A stretch of DNA of 64,000 nucleotides from Deinococcus aestuarii (lineage in GTDB: Bacteria > Deinococcota > Deinococci > Deinococcales > Deinococcaceae), in assembly GCF_018863415.1 (NCBI RefSeq), contig NZ_JAHKSN010000004.1, positions 71,001-135,000 on the forward strand, written 5' to 3'. Of this stretch, positions 38,005-55,884 are shown one piece after another. The notes under the pieces are model-generated. The model was not told the origin of the DNA. It did not search any database and saw only the letters and a list, made by a program, of their open reading frames with translations. Within the stretch, counting starts at the first letter, position 1, and each line of letters begins with the position of its first letter. Made by a program: the position numbers and the translations under genes.

Positions 38005-38775
38005 ATGACCCTCTTCACTTCCTCCTCCCCGGACAGGCTGCGCGTCGATATCTGGTCGGACATCGCCTGCCCGTGGTGCTACGTCGGCAAGCGGCGCTTC
38101 GAGACGGCCCTGGCGGACTTTCCCCACCGTGATGGGGTGGAGGTCGTGTGGCACTCCTTCGAGCTGGACCCCTCGGCCTCCTCGCAGCCGGGGCAGTCCA
38201 TGAAGGCGATCCTGGCGGGCAAGTACGGGGGCGGCGAGGCCCGGGCGCAGGGAATGCTCGACTCCATGACCCGGACGGCGGCGGGCGAGGGGCTGGAGTA
38301 CCACTTCGAGAAGGTGCAGCCCGCGAACACCTCCCCGGCCCATCAGCTCATCCACCTCGCCGCCGAGCACGGGCTCCAGGACGCCATGAAAGAGCGGCTG
38401 CTCGCCGCCTTCTTCACGGAGGGCGAGTTCCTGGGCGACCGGGAGGTCCTCGTGCGGCTGGGGGCAGAGGTCGGCCTGGACGCGCAGGAGGTGCGAGCGG
38501 CGCTCGGGGACGGGCGATTCGTCCAGGCCGTGCGGCAGGACGAGGCGCAGGCGCAGGCGCTCGGCATCAGCGGTGTGCCCTTCTTCGTGCTGGGTGGCAG
38601 GTACGGGGTGAGCGGCGCCCAGTCGCCCGAGGTGCTGCGCGGGGCGCTGGAGCAGGTGTGGGCCGAGACGCACCCCGCCCCCCTGACCCTGCTCGGCACG
38701 GACACTCCGGCGCAGGCCTGTGAGGACGGCCAGTGCGCGGTGCCCGAGCGCGATGCGGAGGTCACGCGGGGCTGA
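38005..38775 (+). CDS. frnE: DsbA-family disulfide oxidoreductase FrnE
   Basis: The 256-aa product has the thioredoxin-fold active site CPWC at about residues 22-25, YVGKRRFE after it, the cis-Pro loop GISGVPFF, and a C-terminal CEDGQC (CX4C). D. radiodurans FrnE is known to have both CXXC and CX4C motifs and to aid oxidative stress tolerance; this protein matches. No signal peptide, so cytosolic. Confidence 0.93.
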   Translation: MTLFTSSSPDRLRVDIWSDIACPWCYVGKRRFETALADFPHRDGVEVVWHSFELDPSASSQPGQSMKAILAGKYGGGEARAQGMLDSMTRTAAGEGLEYHFEKVQPANTSPAHQLIHLAAEHGLQDAMKERLLAAFFTEGEFLGDREVLVRLGAEVGLDAQEVRAALGDGRFVQAVRQDEAQAQALGISGVPFFVLGGRYGVSGAQSPEVLRGALEQVWAETHPAPLTLLGTDTPAQACEDGQCAVPERDAEVTRG

Positions 38776-38815
38776 GGCAGATTCGGGTGAATGCCTGCCC
38801 GACCATCCAACTCAA

Positions 38816-38862
38816 CGGCCCGCCGGCGACCACCCCAGGTCGGGCGGGCCGCGTCCTTGTCT
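38816..38862 (+). terminator. frnE: Intrinsic terminator between frnE and the esterase gene
   Basis: CGGCCCGCC and GGCGGGCCG form a 9-bp stem, with inner CGACC/GGTCG pairing; the plus-strand tail is T-rich (TCCTTGTCTTT). It serves frnE and may also end the convergent esterase transcript. Confidence 0.72.
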
Positions 38863-38891
38863 TTGCGCGCAACCTGAGTGGGGCAAACGGC

Positions 38892-40523
38892 TCAGCGGCT
38901 CCACAGGTCGCAGCGGTGCTCCTGCCGGAAGCCGGTGCTCTCGGCCACGCGGCCCGGCGCGAAGGTGAGGAGGTTGTTCCGGGCCAGGTCGAGCGGACGC
39001 CACGCGGGGAGACCGGGCCGGGCGGGCGAGGACGGATCGCCGCTGCGGGCGAAGTTCGCCCAGTAGGTGCGCATCAACCGGGCGAGGTCGGCCTGGACGG
39101 GGGTGAAACGGGCGGGGTCGGCGAGGCCCGTCAGCGGCGTGCCGAAGACGCTGATGATCTCGGCGGCGTGGTAGGCGCCGTAGCTCGGGACACCGGCGGT
39201 GGGCGGGAAGGCGATGGGCGCCGTGCGGTCGCGGAATTCGTAGGCGTACACGGGCGTCACGCGGGCGAGGGCGCGGGCGATGTCGTTGACCGGACAGGCG
39301 AAGAGCCCGTCGGTCACGAGGGCGGCGGCGGCCAGCCCCACCGTCGGGTAGTCGCGGGCCGCGTACTGGGCGAGGACGCGCGGCGCGTTCCAGCCCTCCA
39401 GCACGCCGACGAGGGCCCAGTACTGCCACACGGGAATGTCCGCCCGGGCCCCCAGCGGGGCCACGAAGAGCGTCCCCTCGTCGAGGTTGCTGCCGATCAA
39501 TACGGGCACGCGGTTTATGCTCCCGTCCGCGAACACGTCCGCCGGGGCGCGGGGCACCGTGCCGTCACCGTACACGGGCGGCAGGTCGACCGCGCCGGGG
39601 GCCCGCTGCCCCGGGACGGGCGTGCCGAGCAGCCGCCCCACCGGCACCCCGCGCAGGCAGGCGGCGTCTCCCTCCGGGCAGCCGAGCGCGCGGGCGTACT
39701 CCCGGCCCGTGTTCAGCGCCTGGGTCACGGGCACCATGTTGATCTCGGGGGTGCAGGGCCCGCTCTGGAGGACCGCCTTGTCGAACAGGCCCGCCGCCCC
39801 CGGCGAGGCGAGCTGCGCGCACACGCTCATGCCGCCCGCCGATTCACCGAAGACGGTGACGTTGGCGGGGTCGCCCCCGAAGGCGGCGGCGTTCGCCCGC
39901 ACCCAGCGCAGCGCGGCCTGCTGGTCGAGAAGGCCGTAGTTCCCCAGCGTCCGCCCCTCCAGCAAGCTGGGCGCGGCGAGGAAGCCCAGGGGCCCCAGGC
40001 GGTAGTTCACGGTGACGACGACGACCCCCTGCTCGCGGGCCAGCACCCGGGCGTCGTAATCGTTTCCCGCCCCATTCTCAAAGGAGCCGCCGTGAATCCA
40101 CACCATCACGGGGGCGCGCAGGGCCCCGGCGGGAGCCGTCACGTTCAGGAAGAGGCAATCCTCCGACCCGCGCAACCCGCCGCCGATCTGCCGGGGCCGC
40201 GTCTGCGCGCACGCCTGCCCGGGGAGGGAGGCGTCACGCTCCCCCGTCCAGGCGGCGGCGGGTCGAGCCGCGCGCCAGCGCAGCTCCCCGACAGGCGGCG
40301 CGGCGTAGGGCACCCCCTGGAAGACCCGCACGCCCGCCTGCTCGCGGCCCACGAGCGTGCCCTGGGCCACCCGCGCCCGAACCGGAGCCCCCTGCGCGGC
40401 GGTGGGTGCCGCCTGCACGGGCGGCAGGGGCGTCTCCTGGGCCGACGTGGTGATGGATTCCTGGGCGCCCGCCCCGCCCACGAGCAGGGCCGCGAGAAGC
40501 AGCGAACGTGTACAACGTGCCAT
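38892..40523 (-). CDS. Secreted type B carboxylesterase
   Basis: The 543-aa protein has a signal peptide (SLLLAALLVGGAGAQ) and the type B esterase layout: FQGVPYAAPPVGELRW, SEDCLFLNV, the oxyanion HGGSF, nucleophile GESAGG, and later acidic and His positions (DEGTLF, GAYHAAEI). Such enzymes hydrolyse simple esters. TACGCT lies 5 bases before the ATG (leaderless). Substrate not deducible. Confidence 0.92.
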   Translation of the reverse strand: MARCTRSLLLAALLVGGAGAQESITTSAQETPLPPVQAAPTAAQGAPVRARVAQGTLVGREQAGVRVFQGVPYAAPPVGELRWRAARPAAAWTGERDASLPGQACAQTRPRQIGGGLRGSEDCLFLNVTAPAGALRAPVMVWIHGGSFENGAGNDYDARVLAREQGVVVVTVNYRLGPLGFLAAPSLLEGRTLGNYGLLDQQAALRWVRANAAAFGGDPANVTVFGESAGGMSVCAQLASPGAAGLFDKAVLQSGPCTPEINMVPVTQALNTGREYARALGCPEGDAACLRGVPVGRLLGTPVPGQRAPGAVDLPPVYGDGTVPRAPADVFADGSINRVPVLIGSNLDEGTLFVAPLGARADIPVWQYWALVGVLEGWNAPRVLAQYAARDYPTVGLAAAALVTDGLFACPVNDIARALARVTPVYAYEFRDRTAPIAFPPTAGVPSYGAYHAAEIISVFGTPLTGLADPARFTPVQADLARLMRTYWANFARSGDPSSPARPGLPAWRPLDLARNNLLTFAPGRVAESTGFRQEHRCDLWSR

Positions 40524-40654
40524 ACGGCAGCGTATAGCGGTGACGCCAGACCGGGAAACAGGAGGGTCTTTGCCGAAGACCAATGCGTGACGCGGCCGAC
40601 AATGGGAACCCGCCGCCGAACGTGGGGGGTCCGGGGCGGGGTCGGGAAGTGGGC

Positions 40655-42522
<1,868 letters not shown>

Positions 42523-42526
<4 letters not shown>

Positions 42527-42567
42527 CCGCTGGCCCTGCTCCCCTGGCTGCATTGTCCGGGCGTCAT
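42523..42567 (-). CDS. Possible leader ORF coupled to ftsH
   Basis: A 14-codon frame, ATG to TGA, whose TGA overlaps the ftsH ATG (ATGA). A TACACT box (42578-42573) lies 5 bases before its ATG, the usual leaderless spacing, while ftsH itself has no good Shine-Dalgarno. Ribosomes starting on the leader could hand over to ftsH. The peptide has no notable motif. Confidence 0.5.
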
Positions 42568-42572
42568 GCCTC

Positions 42573-42578
42573 AGTGTA
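42573..42578 (-). promoter_or_regulatory. ftsH: -10 box of the ftsH transcript
   Basis: TACACT on the minus strand; the -35 is not clear. The predicted transcript would start at or next to the leader ATG. Confidence 0.5.
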
Positions 42579-42676
42579 GGGCGTGGGCCCCGGGAAACTC
42601 TGGAACCGAAATGGCGATGTTCGGCGGCCGGGTCCGGCCCGGCAGGACCCACCCCCTCCTTGACCCAGCCTTGAAG

Positions 42677-42697
42677 CTTGAGCGCACTGCACTCAAC
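42677..42697. promoter_or_regulatory. HAIR operator (HspR-binding type) between ftsH and dnaK
   Basis: CTTGAGC-N7-ACTCAAC matches the HAIR consensus CTTGAGT-N7-ACTCAAG with one mismatch in each half. It lies 4 bases upstream of the dnaK -35. HspR represses dnaK, ftsH and other heat-shock genes in D. radiodurans, so shared control of both divergent genes is expected. Confidence 0.85.
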
Positions 42698-42701
42698 TCT
42701 A

Positions 42702-42730
42702 TTGACTGCTGGCAACTGTGGGCTTATGCT
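42702..42730 (+). promoter_or_regulatory. dnaK: Sigma-70-type promoter of the dnaK operon
   Basis: TTGACT, 17 bases and TATGCT lie about 63 bases before the dnaK ATG, directly next to the HAIR operator. Confidence 0.85.
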
Positions 42731-42793
42731 GTGGTCAGTTTCAGAACTGCTCCTCCCGCAGGCGCAGCATCCCCCATAGCCAAGGAGTCAAAC

Positions 42794-44689
<1,896 letters not shown>

Positions 44690-44714
44690 CGTCCGCTCCG
44701 TCAACAGACTTCAG

Positions 44715-44746
44715 GGGGAGAGGACGGCCAGCGTGCCCCTCTCCCC
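44715..44746 (+). terminator. Hairpin between dnaK and grpE
   Basis: GGGGAGAGG and CCTCTCCCC pair over 9 bp with a 14-base loop, followed by a pyrimidine-rich run. It could attenuate the transcript or stabilise the dnaK 3' end, giving more DnaK than GrpE. Confidence 0.45.
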
Positions 44747-44773
44747 TCTCCTCTAGCCCCTATCTTCAAGGGC

Positions 44774-45433
<660 letters not shown>

Positions 45434-45447
45434 GAGGGTGATCCACG

Positions 45448-46227
45448 GTGGCTGACCGGAAGAAGACGCCAACTCCAGAGCGCGCGGCCCCGTCAGCCGT
45501 CAACGACCCGCTGCACGGCGTGACGCTGGAGCGCATCGTCACCCACCTGCGCGACGAGTACGGCTGGGCGGAGCTGGGGCGGCGGGTGCCGGTGCGCTGC
45601 TTTCAGCAAGACCCCAGCGTGACGAGCAGCCTGAAGTTCCTGCGGCGGGTGCCGTGGGCACGGGAGGCGGTGGAGCGTGAGTATCTGCGCCTGCGGCAAC
45701 AGGAAGAGGTCAACCCCTTCGTTCGGTTGGTTCGGCAGGGCGCGCACCAGGAGCTTCTGGCCCTCATCGCCTCCGGTGACCCTTCCGCCTCCCAGGCCAA
45801 AGCCCACCTCGCGCTCGGGTGGATGCTGCGGCACCTCCCGGGGCAGGACGAGAAGACGCTGCGCCACGTTCTCCTCCCCGTCCTGGGCTTCGTGCAGGAC
45901 GTGAACTTCCGGCCGGAGGGTGCGCCCATGCCGCTGCTGAGCCTCGCCATCGACCGGGAGGCGCCCGCCGCCTTCATCCGCGAACTCCTGAACCGGGGCG
46001 CGGACGCGAACGACGCCCGCTTCTGGCTCCCCCTCCTCCACACGACCGACGTGGAGGGGATGGCCTACCGGGAGAGCCGCCGCGCGCCGCGCACGGACGT
46101 TCTGGACCTGCTGCTCGCGCATGGGGCCGACCCGAACCGGGCGGACGAGCGGGGGTACACGGCGCTGGAGATCGCACGGGCCTACGGGCTGAAAGCGGTC
46201 CTCAACAAACTCTCCCCTCTTCTCTAG
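45448..46227 (+). CDS. VF530-ankyrin fusion protein in the dnaK operon
   Basis: The 259-aa protein starts with a VF530 (DUF2132) DNA-binding-like domain: [44 protein letters not shown] helical middle and ankyrin-like repeats follow ([40 protein letters not shown]). The start is a GTG with GGAGG about 10 bases upstream. It lies 14 bases after grpE and 40 before dnaJ, so it should be heat-induced with them. The role is unknown. Confidence 0.82.
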   Translation: MADRKKTPTPERAAPSAVNDPLHGVTLERIVTHLRDEYGWAELGRRVPVRCFQQDPSVTSSLKFLRRVPWAREAVEREYLRLRQQEEVNPFVRLVRQGAHQELLALIASGDPSASQAKAHLALGWMLRHLPGQDEKTLRHVLLPVLGFVQDVNFRPEGAPMPLLSLAIDREAPAAFIRELLNRGADANDARFWLPLLHTTDVEGMAYRESRRAPRTDVLDLLLAHGADPNRADERGYTALEIARAYGLKAVLNKLSPLL

Positions 46228-46267
46228 CTTCCCCGCTTCACCCACAGACGACAGAAAGGAGGTGGAT

Positions 46268-47188
46268 ATGGCCTACAAGGACTACTACGACGTTCTCGGC
46301 GTCTCACGCGGCGCCTCGGACGCCGACATCAAGAGCGCGTACCGCAAGCTCGCCAAGCAGTACCACCCCGACAAGAACCAGGGCGACGAGAAGGCGGCCG
46401 AACGCTTCAAGGAAATCGGCGAGGCGTACGCGGTGCTCTCCGACCCGGAGAAGCGGCAGGTCTACGACCAGTTCGGGCACACCGGGCAGGTGCCGCCGGG
46501 CTACGGCGGGGCGGGCGGAGGCTTCCAGGGCGGCGACTTCGCGGGCTTCGACCCCTCGCAGTTCAGCGACTTCTTCCAGGGCTTATTCGGCATGGGCGGA
46601 CGGCGCGGCGGGGGCGGTGGGTTCCAGGGGGGCGGCTCCCCGGGCGGGCAGGTGAACCTCGAAGACCTGCTCGGCGGCATTGGCGGCACCCAGGGGCGAA
46701 GATTCGTGCAGAACGTGGAGGGCGAACTCCAGGTCACCCTGGAAGAAGCGTTCAACGGCTCGGACGAGGTGATCAACGTGGACGGCAAACGCCTGAGCCT
46801 GCGCGTTCCGGCGGGCACGCGCGACGGCAGCCGCCTGCGCCTCGCCGGGCAGGCCCCGGGGGGCGGCGACGTGCTGCTCACCATCCGGGTGCTTGAGGAC
46901 GCCCGCTTCGACCTCGACGGCGACGACCTGATCACGGCGGTGGACGTGCCCGCGCCCGTGGCCGCGCTCGGCGGGGACGTGACGGTGCAGACGCTCGGCG
47001 GCGGCGGCCACCTCAGGATTCCCGCCGGAAGCAGCGGCGGGCGCCGGATGCGGCTGCGCGGCCAGGGCTGGCCGAAGAAGGACGGCACGCGCGGGGACCT
47101 CTACGTGCGGTTGAACCTCACCATCCCGAAGGACCTCGGCGAAGAGGAGCGGGAACTGTACCGCCGGTTGCGCGAGCTGCGGGAGTAG
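46268..47188 (+). CDS. dnaJ: DnaJ chaperone without zinc finger (type II Hsp40)
   Basis: The 306-aa protein has a J domain with [20 protein letters not shown] and the HPD motif (YHPDKN), a Gly/Phe-rich linker, and two C-terminal beta domains. The zinc-finger repeats of E. coli DnaJ are absent, as in Thermus and Deinococcus DnaJ. AAAGGAGG lies 5 bases before ATG 46268; a GTG two codons upstream is less well placed. Confidence 0.94.
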   Translation: MAYKDYYDVLGVSRGASDADIKSAYRKLAKQYHPDKNQGDEKAAERFKEIGEAYAVLSDPEKRQVYDQFGHTGQVPPGYGGAGGGFQGGDFAGFDPSQFSDFFQGLFGMGGRRGGGGGFQGGGSPGGQVNLEDLLGGIGGTQGRRFVQNVEGELQVTLEEAFNGSDEVINVDGKRLSLRVPAGTRDGSRLRLAGQAPGGGDVLLTIRVLEDARFDLDGDDLITAVDVPAPVAALGGDVTVQTLGGGGHLRIPAGSSGGRRMRLRGQGWPKKDGTRGDLYVRLNLTIPKDLGEEERELYRRLRELRE

Positions 47189-47259
47189 GGAGGGCGCCCG
47201 GTCGAGAGCGTTCGGCGGTCGGCAGACTGCTTCACCAGGAAAACGGGCCTCCTGAGCAG

Positions 47260-47295
47260 AACCGTTTCCTCTTCCGGGGACGGTTTCTTTGCTTG
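47260..47295 (+). terminator. Intrinsic terminator of the dnaK-dnaJ operon
   Basis: AACCGT and ACGGTT form a stem with inner CC/GG pairing, followed by TCTTTGCTTG; it lies about 70 bases past the dnaJ stop. Confidence 0.65.
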
Positions 47296-47380
47296 CGGGC
47301 TCGACGACCCGGACGCGGCCACCGAGGGCGGTCGGGGCAGCCTTATTGGCAGGTGGAGTGGCCGAGTACCATGAGAGGGC

Positions 47381-47719
47381 ATGAAAAGACACCTCGCTCT
47401 GCTGGCCGCCTGCCTTCCCCTGCTGTGCGCGTGCAGCCAGGCCAGCGTGCCCGAACAGCTCACCCTTTACACGGATTCGGTCCTGGTGGAGTGCGGCGGC
47501 TTCACGGTCCCCGGCTCCATAGCCTGCTTCCAGACGTACCGCCTGCCGGAAAACACCCCCTACCATCGCTTCTTCAGGAACGAAATCCAGGGGTTCACCT
47601 TCGAAGCAGGCTCCGAGTACACCCTGCTCGTCTCCGTGAAGCGCATCGAAAACCCACCTGCGGACGGGTCGAGCCTGGAGTACACCCTGATTGGTGTGCT
47701 GGATCAGCGTCGCCCCTAG
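47381..47719 (+). CDS. DUF4377 lipoprotein
   Basis: The 112-aa product has a signal peptide with lipobox LLCAC, so it should be lipidated at Cys18. The mature part (VECGGFTVPGSIACF, IQGFTFEAGSEYTLLVSVKRI) matches DUF4377, small domains often near heat-shock protein HslJ. TACCAT lies 8 bases before the ATG with TTGGCA 15 bases further upstream. Envelope stress role is plausible only by association. Confidence 0.8.
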   Translation: MKRHLALLAACLPLLCACSQASVPEQLTLYTDSVLVECGGFTVPGSIACFQTYRLPENTPYHRFFRNEIQGFTFEAGSEYTLLVSVKRIENPPADGSSLEYTLIGVLDQRRP

Positions 47720-47863
47720 CCAGCTTCGCTCGCGCTCAGGACGACAATTCTTCTTTCGTCAAACGCTCCAGGGAACGGACGCACCGGGCACGTCATCCCC
47801 CAGCGTCCTCTGGTAAGGCTGGGCGTGCTGAGCCTGCCGCGCTGTCACCGAGCGGAAAGACGA

Positions 47864-47892
47864 GGGCTCCCTCCAGACTCGGAAGGGAGCCC
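47864..47892. terminator. Bidirectional terminator between the lipoprotein and CBS genes
   Basis: GGGCTCCCT and AGGGAGCCC form a 9-bp stem. Minus-strand tail TCGTCTTTCC follows the CBS gene; plus-strand tail is TTCGCACTT. The 47720-47860 stretch before it holds no gene. Confidence 0.75.
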
Positions 47893-47909
47893 TTCGCACT
47901 TGCCCGCCC

Positions 47910-48338
<429 letters not shown>

Positions 48339-48463
48339 AGGTGAACCGTAAGCCCCGGGGCGCCGTCCTCTCGTGGGAACTTGCTAAAGAAGGCCACGAA
48401 AAGGGGAAGGCGCCCACTCCGGCGCCTTCCCCTGCTGACTGCTGATCGCTGACGGCTGACCGC

Positions 48464-50986
<2,523 letters not shown>

Positions 50987-51100
50987 GCCACCCAAGCTAG
51001 CGGGGGGCCGGTGACGCGCCCTGAAGCCCCGGTGAGGAGTTCTTGAAGTGGGGTCAGGGGCGCGTCATCTTGGGCTCAGGAAGGCCCCGGGCGCCCACCC

Positions 51101-51823
51101 TTAGCGGGTGTAGCCGAAGATCACGCCGCCCTCGTGGATCGTGCCGTGCATCATGCTCAGACGGTAGTAGCTGAAGACGACCTGCCCCCCGGCGAGTTGC
51201 AGGAGTTGCAGTTGCCCGTTGACCCCGTTTTGCGTGACCGGGCTGTTGCCCTTGACCACCCACTCGTAGCCGCCGCGAATGTCGAGCGTGCGGTCGGGGG
51301 CGGCGCTCACCGGGATGGGCCGGGGCCGGGTGGCGAAACCCTCCGGGGTCCGCAACTCGCCCGTCGTGAGGTCGAGGACCAGCCCGCGCAGGACACCGCC
51401 CAGGCCGGGGGCGTCCCCGAACCTCAGGCGGTTGCCCTCCCGGCTCAGCGGCAGCTTGAGCACCTTGCCCGTCGCGGTCAGCACGGGCTGGAACACCAGA
51501 TACCGCTCGAACTCGGTGCGGGTGATGCCCAGCCGCTCGTCGTAGGCGGGTTTTTGCCCCTTGGCCGCGCTCACCATCACGGCGCGCAGGGCGTCGGGGC
51601 TGCCGCCCGCCCGGGTGACCTGCTGCTGCAACGCCACCAGGGTCAGCCGGGGTTGCTGCTCCATGAACTGCACGATCTGCCCCGGCTGCGGCAACAGCGC
51701 CCCGAGCCTGGCCGCCCAGCCGCCCGGAGAGGGGAGCGAGGCCGTTCCCGCCAGCGCGAGCGCGCCCGTCACCGTGACGGCGAGGGCAAGCAGCGGTTGC
51801 AGGGGAAGACGGGCGGCTCTCAT
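51101..51823 (-). CDS. Exported hypothetical protein
   Basis: The 240-aa product has a signal peptide (LPLQPLLALAVTVTGALALAG) and a soluble mature part ending MHGTIHEGGVIFGYTR. No family is recognised. ATG 51823 is chosen as the start because it directly precedes the signal sequence; TATGCT is 10 bases upstream. Two in-frame ATGs further upstream would lengthen the product. Confidence 0.7.
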   Translation of the reverse strand: MRAARLPLQPLLALAVTVTGALALAGTASLPSPGGWAARLGALLPQPGQIVQFMEQQPRLTLVALQQQVTRAGGSPDALRAVMVSAAKGQKPAYDERLGITRTEFERYLVFQPVLTATGKVLKLPLSREGNRLRFGDAPGLGGVLRGLVLDLTTGELRTPEGFATRPRPIPVSAAPDRTLDIRGGYEWVVKGNSPVTQNGVNGQLQLLQLAGGQVVFSYYRLSMMHGTIHEGGVIFGYTR

Positions 51824-51891
51824 GCCGAAGGCGAGCATACGGCCCCCGGGTGAGAATTCCCCGTCCCCAGGCTCATCCCGCCTCACCCCGG

Positions 51892-51929
51892 CGTCAGGTG
51901 CCCGTCACCTTCGCGGCGGGCACCTGACG
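51892..51929. terminator. fba: 13-bp perfect hairpin after fba
   Basis: CGTCAGGTGCCCG and CGGGCACCTGACG pair perfectly around a 12-base loop. It lies 20 bases past the fba stop and 70 bases before the next gene's start. No T-run follows, so termination is likely but not certain. Confidence 0.6.
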
Positions 51930-51948
51930 GGGCGGGCAGCGGGGGGCT

Positions 51949-52866
<918 letters not shown>

Positions 52867-52975
52867 GGGGGCCTCCTTTGGCGGGTTCCACTCTACCCGC
52901 CGTGAACGGGAGGGGGAACGAATCGGCTATCCCGGACGGGGGCGGTGCCCCAGCCCCGGGCGGTAGGATAGGTCC

Positions 52976-54190
52976 ATGACGACCTCCACTCTCCCCGTGC
53001 CCGACTTCGCGGCGCGGATGGCCGAGCGGGCCCGGCGCATGAACGCGAGCGCCATCCGCGAGATCCTCAAGATCACCCAGGAACCCGACGTGATCAGTTT
53101 CGCGGGCGGCCTCCCCGCCCCCGAACTCTTCCCCATCGAGGACGTGCGCCAGGCGACGGACGCCGTGCTCACCCGCTACGGGTCGGCGGCGCTGCAATAC
53201 TCCACGACGGAGGGGCACCCGCCGCTGCGCCGCTGGATCGCACAGCGGGCCGGAATCGAGCCGCACCACGTCCAGATCGTGACCGGCAGCCAGCAGGGGC
53301 TCGACCTCCTGGGCAAGGTCCTGATCGACGAGGGGGACGTGGTGCTCGTGGAGTCGCCGACCTACCTGGGCGCCCTCCAGTCCTTCCAGCCGTACGGGCC
53401 GCGCTACGTGCAGCTTCCCACCGACGACCACGGCATCGACACGGACGCGCTGGAAGCGGTGCTGAGGGCCCAGCCCGCCAAGCTGCTGTACGCCATCCCC
53501 AACTTCCAGAACCCGACGGGCCGCACGCTGAGCCTGGAGCGCCGCCGCCGCCTCGTCGAGCTGACGGCGCGGTACGGGGTGCTGGTGATCGAGGACGACC
53601 CCTACGGCAAGCTGCGCTTCACGGGCGAGGAGCTGCCGAGCCTCTACGACCTCGCGCTGGAGCTGGCGGGGGGGCCCGAGCGCAGCCACGTCATCTATTG
53701 CAGCTCCTTTTCCAAGACGCTCGTGCCGGGCCTGCGCGACGCCTGGCTCCAGGCCGCCACGCCCATCATCGGCAAGGTGGTGCAGGCCAAGCAGGGGGCG
53801 GACCTCCACACGCCCACCCTCAACCAGATGATCGTCACCGAACTCGTGGACGACGTGATGCCGCGCCAGATCGAACTCGTGAAGCGGGCCTACGGGGAGC
53901 GGGCGCGGAACATGGTGGCGAAGATCGGGGAGCACCTGCCCGCAGGCATCCACCACACCACGCCCGAGGGGGGGATGTTCCTGTGGGTCACGCTGCCGGA
54001 GGGGATCGACACCCAGCCCATGCTGGCGCGGGCGGTGGCGCGCAAGGTCGCATACGTGCCCGGCAATCCCTTCTTCGCGCTGGGCGGCGGGCACAACACC
54101 ATGCGCCTGAGCTATTCGAGCGCGACGCCGGAGCAGATCGACACCGGGCTGAGAGCGCTGGGGGAGACGATCCGGGAGGCGCTGGACTGA
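52976..54190 (+). CDS. PLP-dependent aminotransferase (LysN/MocR-fold type)
   Basis: The 404-aa enzyme resembles 2-aminoadipate aminotransferase LysN of Thermus: ISFAGGLPAPELFP, VTGSQQGLDLLGKVLIDEGD, PNFQNPTGRTLS, EDDPYGKLRF and the PLP Lys in SSFSKTLVPGLR. In Thermus LysN acts in lysine biosynthesis and on several amino acids. TAGGAT lies 6 bases before the ATG (leaderless). Substrate not certain. Confidence 0.9.
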   Translation: MTTSTLPVPDFAARMAERARRMNASAIREILKITQEPDVISFAGGLPAPELFPIEDVRQATDAVLTRYGSAALQYSTTEGHPPLRRWIAQRAGIEPHHVQIVTGSQQGLDLLGKVLIDEGDVVLVESPTYLGALQSFQPYGPRYVQLPTDDHGIDTDALEAVLRAQPAKLLYAIPNFQNPTGRTLSLERRRRLVELTARYGVLVIEDDPYGKLRFTGEELPSLYDLALELAGGPERSHVIYCSSFSKTLVPGLRDAWLQAATPIIGKVVQAKQGADLHTPTLNQMIVTELVDDVMPRQIELVKRAYGERARNMVAKIGEHLPAGIHHTTPEGGMFLWVTLPEGIDTQPMLARAVARKVAYVPGNPFFALGGGHNTMRLSYSSATPEQIDTGLRALGETIREALD

Positions 54191-54266
54191 GGGGAGGCAG
54201 AGAGTGGGGCGCGGGACGCGGGAGGTTCGTTCTTTCCCCGCTTCCCGCGCACTATCATCCTCCCCG

Positions 54267-55087
54267 ATGAGCCCTGACCGCCCCCTCGGCGTCTTCGACA
54301 GCGGCGTCGGCGGCCTGAGCGTCCTCGCCGAGCTGCGGCGGGCGCTGCCGGGCGAGGACTTCCTGTACCTGGCGGACACAGCCCACGTCCCCTACGGCGC
54401 GCGGACGGACGAGGACATCCGCGACCTCACCGCGCGAGCGGTGGCGGCCCTGCACGCGCGGGGCGCCAAGGGCGTGGTCGTCGCGTGCAACACGGCCTCG
54501 GCCTTCAGCCTGACGCACCTGCGGGAGCGGTACGGGTCGGGCGAGGGGCCCTTCCCGGTGATCGGCCTCGTGCCCGCCGTCAAGCCTGCGGTCGCGGCCA
54601 CGAGGTCGGGTGTGGTCGGCGTGCTGGCGACTCCGGGCACCCTACGCGGCTCGCTCTTGCAGGACGTGATCCGGCAGTGGGCCGAGCCTGCGGGCGTGCG
54701 GGTCCTGACCGCCGTGAGCGCCGACCTCGTGCCGCTGGTGGAATCGGGGCGGGCGGAGAGCGACGAGGCGCGGGCCGTGCTGCGGGAGGTGCTGACGCCG
54801 CTGAGGGACGCCGGGGCGGATCAACTCGTCCTCGGCTGCACCCATTACCCCTTCCTGGCGGGCAGCGTCCGCGCCGAGTTCGGGGAGACCTTCGCGCTGG
54901 TGGACAGCGGGGCGGCGGTGGCGCGGCATACCCGCAACGTGCTGTGCGGGGCCGGGCTGCTGCGGGAGGGCGGGGCGGGCGGGAGCGTCACCTACCTCGT
55001 GACGGGGGACCCGGAGCGGGCGCGGCCCGTCATCACCACGCTGGTGGGCGGGGCGGGGCAGAATACACAGGTTATGCAGGTGAGCAC

Positions 55088-55091
<4 letters not shown>
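54267..55091 (+). CDS. murI: Glutamate racemase
   Basis: MurI (274 aa) makes D-glutamate for peptidoglycan. GVFDSGVGGLSVL holds the conserved Asp/Ser; VACNTASA and LGCTHYPFL supply the two catalytic cysteines. TATCAT lies 8 bases before the ATG. The frame is open upstream, but those residues are unlike the family. The stop overlaps the rph start. Confidence 0.96.
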
Positions 55092-55807
<716 letters not shown>

Positions 55808-55884
55808 ACCTCTCCCCCTGCGTGCTGCCGGGCTCCCGGGAGCGGGGTGCGCTAGACTCCCCGCGAGACCAAAGGAGGATGGGC

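Noticed and set aside
40565..40581. GGTCTT-TGCCG-AAGACC hairpin upstream of the carboxylesterase gene as a terminator
   Set aside because: Only a 6-bp stem without a T-run, far from the ftsH stop it would have to serve and on the wrong side of it.
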